A stretch of 64,000 nt of DNA from Jackrogersella multiformis (taxonomy: Eukaryota; Ascomycota; Sordariomycetes; Xylariales; Hypoxylaceae), in assembly GCA_902806575.1 (NCBI GenBank), contig CADCXD010000004.1, positions 1,860,001 to 1,924,000 on the forward strand. The letters are read 5' to 3'. The notes beneath the pieces were generated by a model. It made no database searches. It worked only from the letters and a program-made list of their open reading frames with translations, and was not told the origin of the DNA. A program made the position numbers and the translations under genes. This document shows positions 12,251 to 25,183 of the stretch, in pieces; positions within the stretch are counted from its first letter, which is position 1; the number at the start of each line of letters is the position of its first letter.

Positions 12251-12963
12251 TATATACGTGACTATCTAGGTATTCAATCGCTGTGTTTGGTAATATCAGA
12301 GTAAGAGCAAGAGCAATAGCAAGACAATATTAAGGCAAAATGGAACAGAAAACGTAGTGGGCACTCCAATTGATATTATGTATATATTGTGTGTATTGTG
12401 TGTATACCAGGTAGGTAACAAGTAGGTAACTAAGAGAGCAGAGAACACGAAATTGGAGTTGATTCGAATTGAGAATAGAATAGGGAGCCACCTACGAATT
12501 GTGCACTAATATGTATAAATTTGACACTCAGTTCAAAACTGGACAATGAGATGCAGATCATCGACAGGGGGTCGGGTAGAGCTTGCTGAAGCTTTGGCCA
12601 CTTAGATCAACGGCTTCCCGGTTGCGAATGCTTCCCTAGGTCCGCTGGCCCACCACAGATGTTTCTAAACCTGGAAGTTGACGCACTGGCCAAACTTTAA
12701 ACAAAATATGACGGTGCCTAGGATGTAGGTAGGTATTAGACCTAATACCTACACTACATGTACCTAGTGACTACCCAAGTATCTAAGTACTTTCTCTACA
12801 GTATAAATAATTAAATAAAAGTCTATTCGTACGGACTTATAATCGTCATTCCAAAAGTTCTAAAAGTTCTATATCATGATTGCATTACAAGCCGCGTTGA
12901 GCACAACTTATAGCCTAGATACCTAACTAATGATCTTGACGAGTCGGACTTGGAATTTCCAAG
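12251..12963. promoter_or_regulatory. Shared upstream region of DUF3984 gene and Elp1
   Basis: A 713-bp spacer separates two divergent start codons, so both promoters must lie here. A palindrome cluster occupies about 12720-12775 and another repeat lies near 12408-12430. I did not identify a convincing TATA box or named factor site. Confidence 0.5.
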
Positions 12964-15900
12964 ATGCGCAATCTACGCAACATTCGATATAATTCCTGGA
13001 ATTCCTCAACTGGCCTAAATGGAGAAGCCATCACATCAGCTTGCTGGGACCCGGCCAAAGATGAGGTATTGTGCACTTTCGGCCCGAGCGAGGAAGATGG
13101 GCGCATTCGCCTGGTGAGGATTTCGGAACACGTGAGAGCCTCTTCCATAGACATGTGAGTTTGCACCATTTATTCGGGGACGTCCGATACTCTATTTTGC
13201 TCACTGACCATGTCCCTAGTGAAAGTCAGGATGTTGCATCATGGGATGCTCCAAGTCCAAATCCGGATCTGGCTGTCGACAGAGTTCTATACTCCCATCA
13301 CTTCAGTGACAATCTCACAACATGTCTAGTTCTTGAAGGTGGAGACATAGTTGTCGTCCAAGAATCAGAGGGCTTGAACCCTCAGGATGGAGTCCATATT
13401 GAGATTATGGGCTCTATAGATGAGGGTATCACGGCCGCAAGCTGGTCTCCAGATGAAGAACTGCTAGCTATCACCACCAAGGCGAATACTGTGGTCTTCA
13501 TGAGCCGTAGCTTTGATGGCATAACCGACATGACTATGACTGCCGATGATCTTAAAGCGTCCAAGCACGTCTCTGTTGGTTGGGGTAAGAAGGAAACACA
13601 ATTTCAAGGCAGGGGTGCCAAAGCCCTGCGAGACCCTACAATGCCAGAAAAGGTAGACCAAGGCGTGCTTAGCCCTAACGATGATGGCAATACTATCATC
13701 AGCTGGAGAGGTGACGGTGCATATGTCGCTATAAATTCAGTCGAAATCGGCATCCGTCGAGTCATTCGTGTTTATTCTCGAGATGGGGTCCTTGACAGCG
13801 TAAGTGAGCCTGTTGATTATATGGATGGTGCCTTGAGCTGGAGACCAGCTGGGAATTTGATAGCTGGCATACAACGGCTTGAGGACCGCGTAGATGTTAT
13901 CTTCTTTGAGAGAAATGGTCTCAGGCATGGTCAATTCTCCTTGAGGGCCCCTGAAGATCGGCTATTTGCAAAGGATCAAATACGACTTGAATGGAATTCG
14001 GACTCTACAGTCTTAGCCGTCACTCTTGATGACCGAATTCAGCTCTGGACCATGAGCAACTACCATTGGTATCTGAAACAAGAAATCCTCACGCATAAAC
14101 GACCACATTGCCTTACATGGCATCCCGAGAAGCCGTTGCGCTTCGCATCGGCCGTTTCAGGTAAGTTGGATTCTGTTTAGACGTAGGTTTAATGCTAAGC
14201 TTATTGTAGGTAAGCTGTTATTCGCCGAGTATATCTTCGAGATAACTCGTGGGTCACTTACTCCGCCGTACGATTATGGAGCTGTTGCCGTTGTCGATGG
14301 CAAGACACTTAAACTCACCCCCTTTCGAACGGCTAACATCCCTCCTCCGATGGCATTATTTGAACTCCAAGCTTCATCCCCAATTATCGATGTGGTATTT
14401 TCCCCGGCAAATACATTCATGGCCATTCTTCATCAGGTTGGTGTAGATGTATATGAGTGGAAGGTTCAAGGGCAGCGATCTGTGAATCCATCTCTGGTAG
14501 ACAATATGACTTTCGCCAAGGATAGTCCAGACGAATACTATACGCCATTGCAGATTGCCGTTACCGAGAACAGCGTCGTTCATTGCCTAGGATTCGAGAA
14601 GGGGCCGGCAATCAAATCATATCCATTTGATCGAGCGACTGGCGAATTCTCATCCAATCCTAGCATATATGCAGGTTCAATGTTTGGGTTTGTGCGTTTA
14701 ACTCAAGCAGGCTCTACTGATGTCCTTGTCCAAGACTGCCTCGGCCGGCTTCATGGCGTTGTCAATCAACAGGATGAGTTGTACTCAACCCGCCTTCCAG
14801 CTCAGCTTCCATGGAGCGAAGTTATCGATCTAGCTGGCAATGTCATCGCAGTTGGATTGTCTAGGAATGGACATTTATATGCAAACTCTCGCCTCTTACT
14901 TAAAAACTGTACATCCTTCTTGGTCACACCAGCTCATCTCATAATCACAACCACCAATCATCTGGTCAAGTTCATCCACTTGGTCGACGTCGATAGTAAG
15001 TTTTAAAGGTGCCGTCGATGGTTTTCTATAACTGACTCGCTATGAAGATTTAGAGATACCTCCGGATGACCCTGAAAACGACGAGAGATGTCGGAATATC
15101 GAGAGAGGCGCACGGCTCATAACGGCAACGCCCACGAATATGAGCCTTATTCTTCAGATGCCTCGTGGAAATCTAGAAACAATCTATCCTCGAGCCATGG
15201 TTGTGGCCGGAATCAGGCAACTGGTCGATGCTAAGGACTACGGGAAAGCGTATTCGCACTGTCGGACTCAGCGTGTGGATATGAATATTCTCTATGATCA
15301 TCGACCCCAGCAATTCCTTGCTAACGTTGGCCTCTTCCTCGACCAACTCAGCGATGTTTCATACATAGATCTTTTCTTATCCTCCTTACGGTAGGTTCAT
15401 TACATATCATACAAGGATCCACAACTAATATGATACAGGAATGAGGATGTCACACAAACAATGTACAGAGATACGAAAAGTGTGAGGAATCAAGAGTTTC
15501 CAGAAGTCGCCCCTGGTGGAGTCACCGTTAGTAGCATTCAAGAGTCATCGAAAGTCAACACTATCTGTGACGCGGTGCTATCTCATCTCCAGTCCCGGAA
15601 AGTCAAGGACCATGACACGTTACAAAATATCATCACGGCTAATGTCTGTAAAGTCCCACCTGCATATGAAGATGGACTGTTAGTTGTTGCCACTTTATTG
15701 CAGGAAGATGAACAGCTTGCTGAAAAGGCTGTCGAACATATCTGCTTTCTCGCGGATGTTAACACCTTGTACGATGAGGCTTTAGGCCTCTACCACTTGG
15801 ACCTGGCACTACTAGTCGCACAACAGTCACAAAGAGATCCCCGAGAATATCTCCCATTCATTAAAAACCTGCATCAACTATCCGAATTAAGGCGGAAGTT

Positions 15901-17155
15901 TGCCATTGATGACCATCTCGGTCGGCACGAGAAGGCCTTAACTCACCTTCAATCTATTCAGGTGCATAAAGAAGCTCAAGACTATACAGTCAAGCACGCA
16001 CTCTACGCCGCAGCTTTGAAGCTGTACCGCTACGATCAGCCTAATCTCACCACACTTACTGGCCTCTACGCGACATACCTAGAATCCAAGTCTCAGTTCC
16101 GAGAAGCAGGGCTTACCCACGAATCCCTCCACGATTATGCAGCAGCCACCAGGTGCTACCGCGCTGCCGGCGCCTCCTGCTGGCGCGAATGTCTCTTCAC
16201 AGCACAACATCAATCACCACCGCTGGCGCCAGACGCACTCACCGACCTCGCCACAACTCTCGCCGAAGCACTATACGAAGCCAAGGACTACGCGTCCGCA
16301 GCAACGATCCATCTCGACCATCTCGACTCTCTCGAGAGCGCCATCCCCTGCCTGTGCAAGGGCTACCTGTTCGCCGACGCCATGCGCCTCGCCGCGCAGC
16401 GCGGGCGTCCAGAACTCCTAGCCACGGCCGTCGACCCGGGCCTCGCGGACGCGCTGGGCAGCAGCACGGAGTTCTTCGCGGACTGCAAGGCGCAGCTGCG
16501 CGCGCAGGTGCCCCGGATCCTCGAGCTCCGCCGCAAGGCCGCCGAAGACCCGCTCGGCTTCTACGAGGGGGAGCGTGCGGGCGCGGGCGTGGACCTACCC
16601 GACGACGTGTCGGTAGCGGCGAGCTCGCGTATTAGCACGGGCGGCGCCAGCCTGTTCACGCGGTACACGGGCAAGGGCGGGGCCAGCGTGGGCACGGCCG
16701 GCACGGGCGTCAGCCGCGCCACGAGCAAGAACCGCAAGCGCGAGGAGAAGAAGCGGGCTCGCGGCCGCAAGGGCACCGTCTACGAGGAGGAGTACCTGGT
16801 CAACAGCGCGCGGCGGCTCATGGAGCGCGTCGAGGCCACGCGGCCCGACGCCCAGCGCCTGGTCTTCGCGCTCGCACGCCGCGGCATGCACGAGCGCGCC
16901 AGGGCGCTCGAGGGCCTCGCCGCCGAGGTCGCCGAGGCGTGCAGGGCCGCCGCGAGCCAGGTCTTCGCGGCCGCCGGGGAGACGAAACGGGATGGCGGCG
17001 AGGAGCACGCGGCAGGGGACGGCGGAGAAGAAGAAGGCGAGTGGAGGCCTATGGGCGCGGACGCGGTTCTGCGGGAGAACCTCGAGGCCGCGTGGAGGAA
17101 GCAGGAACCGCCTGTTGTGACGGCGTTGGAGAGGCTGTTATTATTGGGTTCGTAG
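12964..17155 (+). CDS. elp1: Elongator complex protein 1 (Elp1/Iki3)
   Basis: Five exons: 12964-13154, 13220-14160, 14210-14995, 15048-15390 and 15439-17155, giving 1325 aa. All introns are 48-65 bp, GT..AG, and phases close. The start MRNLRNIR is the usual Elp1 N-terminus. Roughly the first 730 residues are WD40 beta-propellers (for example WSPDEELLAI, LTWHPEKPLRF); the rest is an alpha-helical TPR-like region. A basic segment (KNRKREEKKRARGRKG, around residues 1180-1200) precedes YEEEYLV and matches the tRNA-binding/NLS patch of yeast Elp1. Elp1 is the scaffold of the Elongator complex, which makes the cm5-type modification at wobble uridine 34 of tRNAs. From about 16150 to the end, the gene switches to extremely GC-rich codon use although the protein stays collinear with the family. 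It converges on the uL24m gene. Confidence 0.95.
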
Positions 17156-17363
17156 GTAGGGTAGGAGCTGGGACTACGGGAAGTAGGGAGAAGGGGGTAA
17201 GGTTAGACAAAATTAGGCAGCGTTGGGGAATCACGTATGAGATAGCTAGCTAGCTGTACGTCTTGTAGGGATGTAGAATTGGTTATTTGCCCAGTGCTCC
17301 TGAATGCGGTATATACATTTATGTTACAGGTCTAGATATGAATTTTTTTTTTCTCTTCTATAA

Positions 17364-18650
17364 CTAAATTTTCACGTCGACGGCGGCGGAGGCGGAGGCG
17401 TCTCTTCGTTTGGTGTTTCGTCCGCAGGTGGCACGGCCGTCTGGTCGCCGCCGCCGGCGGACTGCTGGTAGCGGCAGCGGCAGGTTCGGGCAGGCGTGCG
17501 CGTTCCGGGTCCTCTCCATGTTCCTGGCCATGACCTCGCCGATCTTCTCGAGCATCTCGGTGGTCAGGCGAGGCTTGCCCTTCTTCTTCTTGGTGGCGCG
17601 CTCGGCGCGGTGGTACTCCTGCAGGGGGGTGCGCATGCTGTCCATGAGCTTCCGGCGGTCCTTCTTGGCCTGCTCCTCGGCCTCGAGGCGGGCGATGTAC
17701 TCGGGCTCGTGGCGGGTGCGGAAGCGGCTGTACTTGTGGCGCAGCTCGTCGATGAGGGACTGGGGCATGGGCGGGCGCAGCAGCGTGGGCACGAAGGTCT
17801 TCTCCTCGACGTCGATGCGCAGGGTGTCGCTGCGGAAGTCCTTGATGTCGGGCTCGGGCTTGCGCGGCCACGGGATGGACACGTTGAGACCCGGCACAAT
17901 GCGCGACCACCGCCGCCGGCCCGACACGCGGTCGTGCAGGAAGCCGCCGTGCACCAGCTGGTTGATTATGACGTCCCGCGTGACGCCGGTGGCGGGGTCT
18001 TTGATGGGATGGACGAGCCGGATGCCGGAGATGGGGATGGGGACCTCCATGTTCATGACGGGGGGGTCGTTCGAGGTTCGCATGTCGGCTGGTATTCGGA
18101 TGTTGCTCTGTGAAGGTTTGTCCTGTCAGCCAATTTCTGTTCGCTACTTGTTACTTGCTGCTAGCTGCTAGCTACCTGAGCAAGACGTAGGACTGTATAT
18201 TACCTTATTCAGCCCATCGATCAGGACCTCGGCCTTCTCATGGTCGATCCTCGCGATATGCCCGATTCGTCCCTTATCCGGGCCGTCGAGCAGCACGACC
18301 CTATCCCCGGTGGTCAGGTTGAGGTTAAGAGCGCCGCCGGCCCAGGCGCACCGGGCGTTGCGCATGGCCAAGGTGAGCGTGCCGTAGGCGGCATAGCGAC
18401 CCTCGTGGATGGCGCCGGCGGCACCGGGCCCCTCGCCGACGTACTGCTTGGGGGCGAGGGGGCCCAGCTCCCAGTCGTCCTTGATGGCCTTCTTGGCCTT
18501 GGCGAACTCCAGGCGGACGAGGCCGAGCTGCTGCAGCTGTTTCTCCGACTCCCTCTTCTTGTCCCTCTTGAACAGCTTCAGGTCCATCTTCTTCATGCGC
18601 TTGGCGGTTACCCGCTCGGCGGTGCCCACGCGGCGGAGGATCTTCTGCAT
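17364..18650 (-). CDS. mrpl40: Mitochondrial ribosomal protein uL24m (KOW domain)
   Basis: Two exons: 18650-18204 and 18107-17364; the intron 18108-18203 has a CTGAC branch and CACAG acceptor. The product is 396 aa. It begins MQKILRRVGTAERV, a basic mitochondrial-type N-terminus. A KOW motif occupies residues 114-149 (GDRVVLLDGPDKGRIGHIARI), followed by the extended fungal C-terminal region (RPPMPQSLIDELRHKYSRFR, then a Lys-rich helix). The fungal homologue is Mrpl40 of the large mitoribosomal subunit. The last ~45 residues, after MARNMERTR, are Arg/Ala/Pro-rich low complexity and may be poorly conserved or affected by an unrecognised frame problem. The whole gene is GC-rich, like the adjacent 3' part of elp1. 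Only 208 bp separate the two convergent stop codons. Confidence 0.88.
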
Positions 18651-18812
18651 ATTTTATTTTATTTTATTTTTCCTTTCGTTTCTTTTGGGGTCGGCGCGCG
18701 GGGGGTGGCAGATGTGCGCGGACAAGTGTGGGGAGGACAGAGTGAGGGCGAGGTTTCTTACGGCCTCATCGCTCGCGTGCGTGGGTTTGAAGCTGGTTCT
18801 TCCCGAGCCAGG

Positions 18813-18857
18813 TTTTCGATTTTCGATTTTCGATTTTCGACTTTCGGCTTTTCGATA
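18813..18857. repeat. TTTTCGA tandem repeat
   Basis: At least four units of TTTTCGA with later degenerate copies lie 160-210 bp upstream of the uL24m start codon. Confidence 0.85.
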
Positions 18858-21143
18858 CCTAGGTATTGGATTTTTCGATATTCTATTCGAGAAGCTTTGA
18901 TAAGAGCCAATTGGCTAAGGGCTTACTTAATTAAGGCTGGGATTAAAGATTTCTATGCATCCAATCGCAGTTGCCGTAGCCCCAATTGAAAGGTGAACCG
19001 ACCGGGGTGGGGGATTTAAAAAAAATTACACGGAAAATCTAGACTCCGATGAACTATACTGGAAGTACCTATGTATTGAATGTATATTCCCAAATGCCAA
19101 GACCCGAGATGCTGATACCTCCTACCTAGGTAGACTTTAAGCTTCATGCTTTATATTGCCACATTGTAGTTGCATTTACCTGGCTAACTACCTAGGCAGT
19201 TAAGCTTGAGCTTTCTTATCAAGGTCGAGAATCTATTTATCCGAGATACCTGTTTAATTAAATGTCTCTTTTTCACTTAATTGATAAATATTTAAAGATA
19301 ATATGGTTTATTGCGAATGGCGTCTTGCGAGCCGGATTCCGTTATTGTACTACACTACAGAGTTTATTACTCCGGATTTTGATTTACTGTTGAACCATCT
19401 ATCCAACATATCGGGTTCCCGTGTTACATGTATGTTTAATAGGTTTGCGTGCTTAGGTAATAGGGGGTATCACAATCAGTCCAAGGTAAATACCTACCTA
19501 CAGAAGATGGATAGTTAACGCCGCTGTCGTGCACTTTTCTAATATACTCTCCATACATGCATTGGGGCTAACACCTACACTAGATAAGATGTCATGACGT
19601 TAATAGATGTTGCTCGTTTCTTTTCTGAGCTTCCCGGCAATTGGTATTTTAGGTCGAGTTCGGCAATATAGATATAAGCTAACTAATATCACATGAATGC
19701 TTTCACCGAATCACCAAGGTTTCGGCCGGCATTCCGGTTTAACGGTCCAAGGTACGAAGTAAAGATGGGGCTAAAGCTTTACTATTACCTACCTACCCAG
19801 GTAAGTAATGAAAATACCTAAGTAATGAAGATAATGGTCGACATAATAGTCGATTTAAACTAATAACCACACATTTAACAGGCCAACAACCCTTAGTTTC
19901 ACAATCTTTAGAACACCATACCTAATACTTTAAGTGTGTTTCATCGACATGTGGTTTTTATTTTGATGCGCCGTTACAATGAAGTCATTGCTGATACTAC
20001 TATGTAAGCTGCTTGTTGCTCGGTTTATACAGTGTCAAGACTTACGTTACCAAAACTAAGTAGGTATAGGTAATCAAGTCCATCGTCACTAGCGAGCCAA
20101 GCCACGTCGACTAACTAAATCTTGTGCCGTAAAAGTACCTACCTAGGCTGCTAGGTAAATAAGCTATTTTGTAGGCGAGCTACTTACTTAGGTAAGTAAA
20201 GAAATAAAATACACGTGTAGAACAATAGAGAAAAGGAGGAAAAGGGGAAATACTAGCACCGGGTTCGCTCGTATGAAACATAACTCGCGGAGGCTCATCA
20301 ACGCGTATGCCAACCCCCCACAACTCGTATCAACGGAGTGGCTAGGAGTCGCAAACAAAGAAAAGCAGATTACGCGATGTGATAGAAGCGCGGAATGACA
20401 CGATAGTTGCTGAGCCACAATTGCTCAGCTGAAGCCCGGATCAAGGAATGGCTGTTGCGGCATCAGTCGGTGAGAGTCTAGTGTACTATGTAGAGGACGC
20501 AAGCTCCTTGAAGATCTCCTGGTTTGGTACGAAGTACGTTGACTCAAACATGCCTAGCCTAGCCTGGTTCTCTTCGCTGGAAGGGGATCTGCCGGTAAAG
20601 ACTTCCGTATCGTAGTTGGTAGTAAAATACCTGCATACCTAATGCTGTGTATGCAGTGATACTCACGTCCTCAATAATTACAGTTGCAGTATTCCTCTGA
20701 GTCAGCATATGTCTAACTCATAAGCTTGGGTGATATGATATTTTGGGTTTTATGAGATACCTACTTATATTACTTAGGTAAGTATGATACTATTAAGCAT
20801 GATTATGAAGGGAGTTGTGAATGAATAACTGGCTGGCTGACTGACTCCTATGTAGCATATTCTCACAGTGTGATATATAGCTTTATCTGCCTGTCTGCGT
20901 CAGAAATGCTACAATTACTCATTCTACCAACCTCGGCCAATCTCCGTCATCATCTTCCTAGTCATAAGGCTGTCATTTGTAGGTAAGATATACATATAAA
21001 ATCATACACTCTTCACATCGCATTAGTGAGATTATAATCCGCATAGAGAACATTGAACATCCATTTACCAGGCAGCTACCAGGTAGGTATAGAAAGAAAA
21101 TAGACTATCTATCTCAAACCTAGTGCATGTAGACAAAATATTC

Positions 21144-21163
21144 AAAAAAAAAAAAAAAAAAAA
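21144..21163. repeat. A20 homopolymer
   Basis: A run of 20 consecutive A residues lies in intergenic DNA. No long coding frame precedes it, so a retroposed poly-A tail is not demonstrated. Confidence 0.9.
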
Positions 21164-21729
21164 GGTTAAACAAGGCAGAAGCAGCGCACAGACCCACGTA
21201 ACGAAGGTACCTGGAGTCTACATTGGATGCTAGGTTAGATGCATGCATAAATTCATAGGTACATAAGGTTGCTCTTTGAAGCTCTTTCGTGGGTTGCCTC
21301 CTCGATTTCCGAGGTTGCAAGGACCTTAATAAGGCTCGTGTGTAAGTACTTGTACCCCCAAGGTAAAAGCCGAACCAGTGCGAAGGCAGCAAAAAGGAAG
21401 GTGAGGCGGGTCCTAGTACAATCAACGTATGTACCAAAGAGGTAGGTACCTAAACCATAGGACCGCAGGTAGGTACTAAAGTAAGGTACTTCGTACTTTG
21501 TAGTGTAAGTAGATTTTCGAGGACTTTTGCCTACCTGGTGTCTACTTAGTTACCTACCTGGTAGGTACCTCCTACCTAACCTAGGTAGTTGTCCAGGTGC
21601 CTTGGTGATTGTTTGGTTCGCTAGGACTTTATCACTAAAAAGTGCTTACAATTTCTTAGCAGAGATCCACTAAACCCTGCCCACGTTAGGCCTACCTGGC
21701 ACTACCTACTAGGTACCTGGCGTGTGTGT

Positions 21730-22317
21730 GTCTTGTGCGCTGTGGCCAGTGTCCAGTGTCCAGTGGCCACCTGGGGGACAACCTAGCGTCCCTTATTTTC
21801 TTATTTGGGTGACCCGGCACCGCCGCTTCTTCTGCTTTGGTGCTCCTTGCTCAGGTGCTGTGTTGCTGTTGCTTCCAAGTTGTTGCTAATACCTGTCTAC
21901 CTGTCTACCTGTTTACCTCCATGCCTACTGCCTGTCTAGGTACCTGCCCTCTACCTACCTTTTACCTGGCTGTTTATGTACTTGTAATGCCGTAGCGTAG
22001 TGCCTGCCTGCCTTATCCTACCTTGCTGGTGCTACCCGCTATCAATTGAGCAACAACCCTTGAACCTTCTAACCATCTAACCTTCCTAACCTTTCTTCCT
22101 TCTCATATTCTCATATTCTCCATCTCTAATCTCCTCTCAACTTCTTCCATCATCCAACCTCCAAAGGAGAAACTCGACGACCACTTCCGAGAATCCATTC
22201 ATCAAATCCTTTTGACCTCTTTACTTTTCTTGCATATTCTCTGAATACCCCGACAAGAGTTCGACTTTTTTCTCTCTTTCTCTGACCCCTAATCAACTTG
22301 CATCTACTTTCCCAACC
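21730..22317 (+). promoter_or_regulatory. Pyrimidine-rich leader/promoter of rho1
   Basis: The last ~590 bp before the rho1 ATG are increasingly C/T-rich (for example CTTCCTTCTCATATTCTC near 22090 and TTTTCTCTCTTTCTCTGACC near 22268), and the ATG is preceded by CCAACC. Long CT-rich leaders are typical of strongly expressed filamentous-fungal genes. The exact transcription start cannot be read from the sequence. Confidence 0.5.
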
Positions 22318-23388
22318 ATGGCTGAGATCCGCCGAAAGCTGGTCATCGTCGGTGACGGTGCCTGTGGTAAAACTTGTTTGTTGATGTACGTCGCCTACCA
22401 CCAAAACATCATATTTATTACCGCAATGCTAATCCAGACTACAGCGTCTTCTCCAAGGGCACTTTCCCCGAGGTAAGAGAATGAATTGCCTCGTCGTCAT
22501 CCCATTGTCTTTTCCTCCCTTCTCTCCAACGTCCGTCCGCCCGCGTCGTATCGAAACAAAGGGACATCAACCAAAAATCAATCCAACCATCGAGCTTACT
22601 ACCCTTGCCGCCTACTGATATCATCACCGCTATCCGTCTCGTCCTCAGATACATGCACGAGTGCATTGTGCATCATGCTAACAAATTCTCCTTTTTAACT
22701 AGGTCTACGTCCCCACTGTCTTTGAGAACTATGTCGCCGATGTCGAGGTTGATGGCAAGCACGTCGAATTAGCCTTATGGGATACGGCTGGCCAGGAAGA
22801 CTACGATCGTCTCCGACCTTTGTCTTACCCCGATTCCCACGTCATCCTAATCTGCTTTGCTGTCGACTCCCCTGATTCTCTCGACAACGTTCAGGAGAAG
22901 GTCAGCATTTTCCCTTCATCATATAGCCTGTCCCGTGCTTCCCAGATAAGCAATTTGCTGACGCGTGCTCTACCAATAGTGGATTTCTGAGGTCCTTCAT
23001 TTCTGCCAAGGTCTGCCTATCATCCTCGTTGGCTGCAAGAAGGATCTGCGCTACGACTCCAAGACGATTGAGGAGCTACGTAAGACCAGCCAGAAGCCTG
23101 TGTCTCCAGAGGAAGTAAGTTCTCATCTCAGCCTCGTCTGTGCTTACGTTACGTTTCGATATGTAACATCCTCTCAAGCTTCAGCCTCGTCACTTGTTAT
23201 TCTATGTACAATCGCTAATGCCCCTCCTATAGGGTGAGGACATTCGTAAGAAGATCGGTGCTTACAAGTATCTGGAGTGCTCGGCCAAGACGAATGAAGG
23301 TGTCCGAGAGGTTTTCGAGCACGCCACCCGCGCAGCTCTGCTGTCCCGCAAAGGCCAGAAGAAGCACTCCAAGTGCCTAGTTCTTTAA
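22318..23388 (+). CDS. rho1: Rho-type GTPase Rho1
   Basis: Five exons: 22318-22385, 22445-22472 (28 bp), 22703-22900, 22980-23114 and 23233-23388; 194 aa, phases close. All Rho elements are present: P-loop GDGACGKT (12-19), switch I VPTVFENY (35-42), DTAGQED (59-65), CKKD (117-120), ECSAK (158-162) and the C-terminal CAAX box CLVL preceded by a Lys/Arg-rich region. The final Leu predicts geranylgeranylation and plasma-membrane anchoring. Sequence type (QEKWISEVLHFC, KTIEELRKTSQKPVSP) is the RhoA/Rho1 class, not Cdc42 or Rac. Rho1 activates beta-1,3-glucan synthase and protein kinase C and directs polarity and cell-wall integrity. The third intron uses a GTCAGC donor. The 230-bp second intron is long for this window. 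Confidence 0.97.
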
Positions 23389-25025
23389 ATACACACCAAG
23401 GCCCTTATGATACCTTCGGCATACCGTCGTAATCCGTCGTCGTCCTTCTAGGTTCATATCACGGACGAGATAGACAGATGACAAAGGGTTTTGGACGGAC
23501 TGGAAGGGTTGGACCGCCTCTGCGTCATAGTCTCGGCTGGAGTTTGATTCGTCTGCTCGTACTGCTACTTCGGCCGGCGTGCAACTCAGGACAGCTTTCA
23601 TGTGTCTCCCAAACTGCAATGGGAGTAAATTGGTGATGGGGTAGCGGGTATCATGGTACTTGAATTCCCATGTATTTGAGGAGAGTGGGGGTTAGGCAAA
23701 CGTGCTGCCGTTAGAGAGATGGGTGGAGTGTGTGGTATGTGTGTCAAGATTGGCGAGACAACCCCAGAGAATACGGCTATATCATAAATCTTCTCCTTTT
23801 TACTGCTCTTGATAATTCCCGCGTCAGGCCAACCAGGGAGATGGACATTTGTTGCGCAGGGGCTACTCTTTCTACCTGTCTTTTTTCCCAATCATACTCC
23901 TTACTAATCATGTCCTGCCTGGTTTTACGTTTTATGAGCTTTGTATCGTGCGTCGTAGGTGATGAATTCCATGAGAAGCTTTAGGTCTGCCATACCAGAT
24001 ATCTTGTTCGTTACGAAGCCGTAGTAGCCCCAGGGTAGCTTCGTCAAGGTGACTCATTAACAAAGCTCTGTTGTCTGATGTTGGGTGTAGCCGCTGGAGA
24101 AGGTCATGTGAGATAGTCCGGGATTATACGATGCTAGGTTCTTCATAGGTGGTAGGATGGAGCTATCATACACAATGAGTTGCCAGGTGGTGAGTCTACC
24201 CCTAGAATGTACACGGCTACATCCGGCTGCCGTTGTTCATTGGCGTACCTAGGTACTTAGCTAGCAAGACTCGTCGAGGCAGGTAGATGTAAGATGTTGG
24301 ATTTCCCGTGTACCAGATTTGCTTACTTCTAGTAATACGATTTATCTACGGCATCGTCCACCGACCAGCTAGTAGAAAAAATACTGATATTTCGTAGGGA
24401 AGCCGGGCTAGATTAGACTACGCGGTGGACTTGGGCTTCATACGGTTGGTTTCACGCGTCTGTTCCGAATGCAAAGGACTGGAAAGTGGAAGTGGAAGTG
24501 GAAGTTCAGGACCAGCGGTCGAAGATCAAGAAGAAAAAGGGGTGCTTTAACTACTATGGTAGCTAGCTAGCTGGTGCCGTAGAGGCCGAGGCAATTTCAA
24601 TTCGCCGTTGTGTGCGTCTCTTTCGTTCAACTCGCTCCTCCTCCTCCTGTCCTGTCCCGTCCCGTCGAGTCCAGAGCCCCATACATAGATCAACGCCAAA
24701 CGCACTCCTCGATTGATTAATTAAGATCCCGTCGAGTCCGCTCCCGGGCCCGGGTCCATTGTACCCTTTGTCCCTGCCCCCGAGCCGCGCGGATGAATGG
24801 ATAGGTAGATATACCTTGCCGAGCCGGACCGGACCTGGCCCTTTCCCCGGGTGTTGCGCAAGAACAAGAAAAACGAATGGTCTAGTAGGGTTGGTTGTAT
24901 TGTGTTGGATTGCGTTGGTTGGTTGGTTTGGATGAAATGCGGTAAATGCAACGCCGTATTAACTCCCGCGCCCCCCCCCCTCTCCGGCTCCCGTTCACTG
25001 TCGCGTGTCCATGGCGGCTTTGCGG
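23389..25025. other. Intergenic between convergent rho1 and mini-protein gene
   Basis: This contains the 3' flanks of two convergent genes. Open frames on both strands (for example 23598-23891 minus) lack coding character. Small tandem repeats occur: GTGGAA units near 24487-24503 and CTCCTC near 24636-24650. A palindrome lies near 24246-24256. Confidence 0.55.
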
Positions 25026-25151
25026 TTAGACGGGGCAGGTCTGGGGGTGGGTGGGTTAGCTTGAGCTCGGTGATGAGGAGTTGTGGAATGGAGAATGGAG
25101 GTAGGGGAGAAGGGGAGGGGAGGGAAGGATAGGGGAAATGAAGGACAGTGA

Positions 25152-25183
<32 letters not shown>

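Larger units (their letters stand above)
18651..22317. other. 3.7-kb intergenic region upstream of rho1
   Basis: I see no supportable gene here. Just right of the uL24m start is a tandem TTTTCGA-type repeat (18813-18857). The middle (19.0-21.0 kb) is AT-rich with scattered palindrome repeats near 19123-19135, 19190-19200 and 20138-20200. A dense palindrome cluster lies at 21430-21610, with a 20-nt A run at 21144-21163. From about 21730 the DNA becomes pyrimidine-rich on the plus strand, which I read as the rho1 promoter and leader. Confidence 0.55.

Noticed and set aside
21144..21163. Poly-A run as a retroposon tail
   Set aside because: No target-site duplication or reverse-transcriptase remnant was seen next to it.
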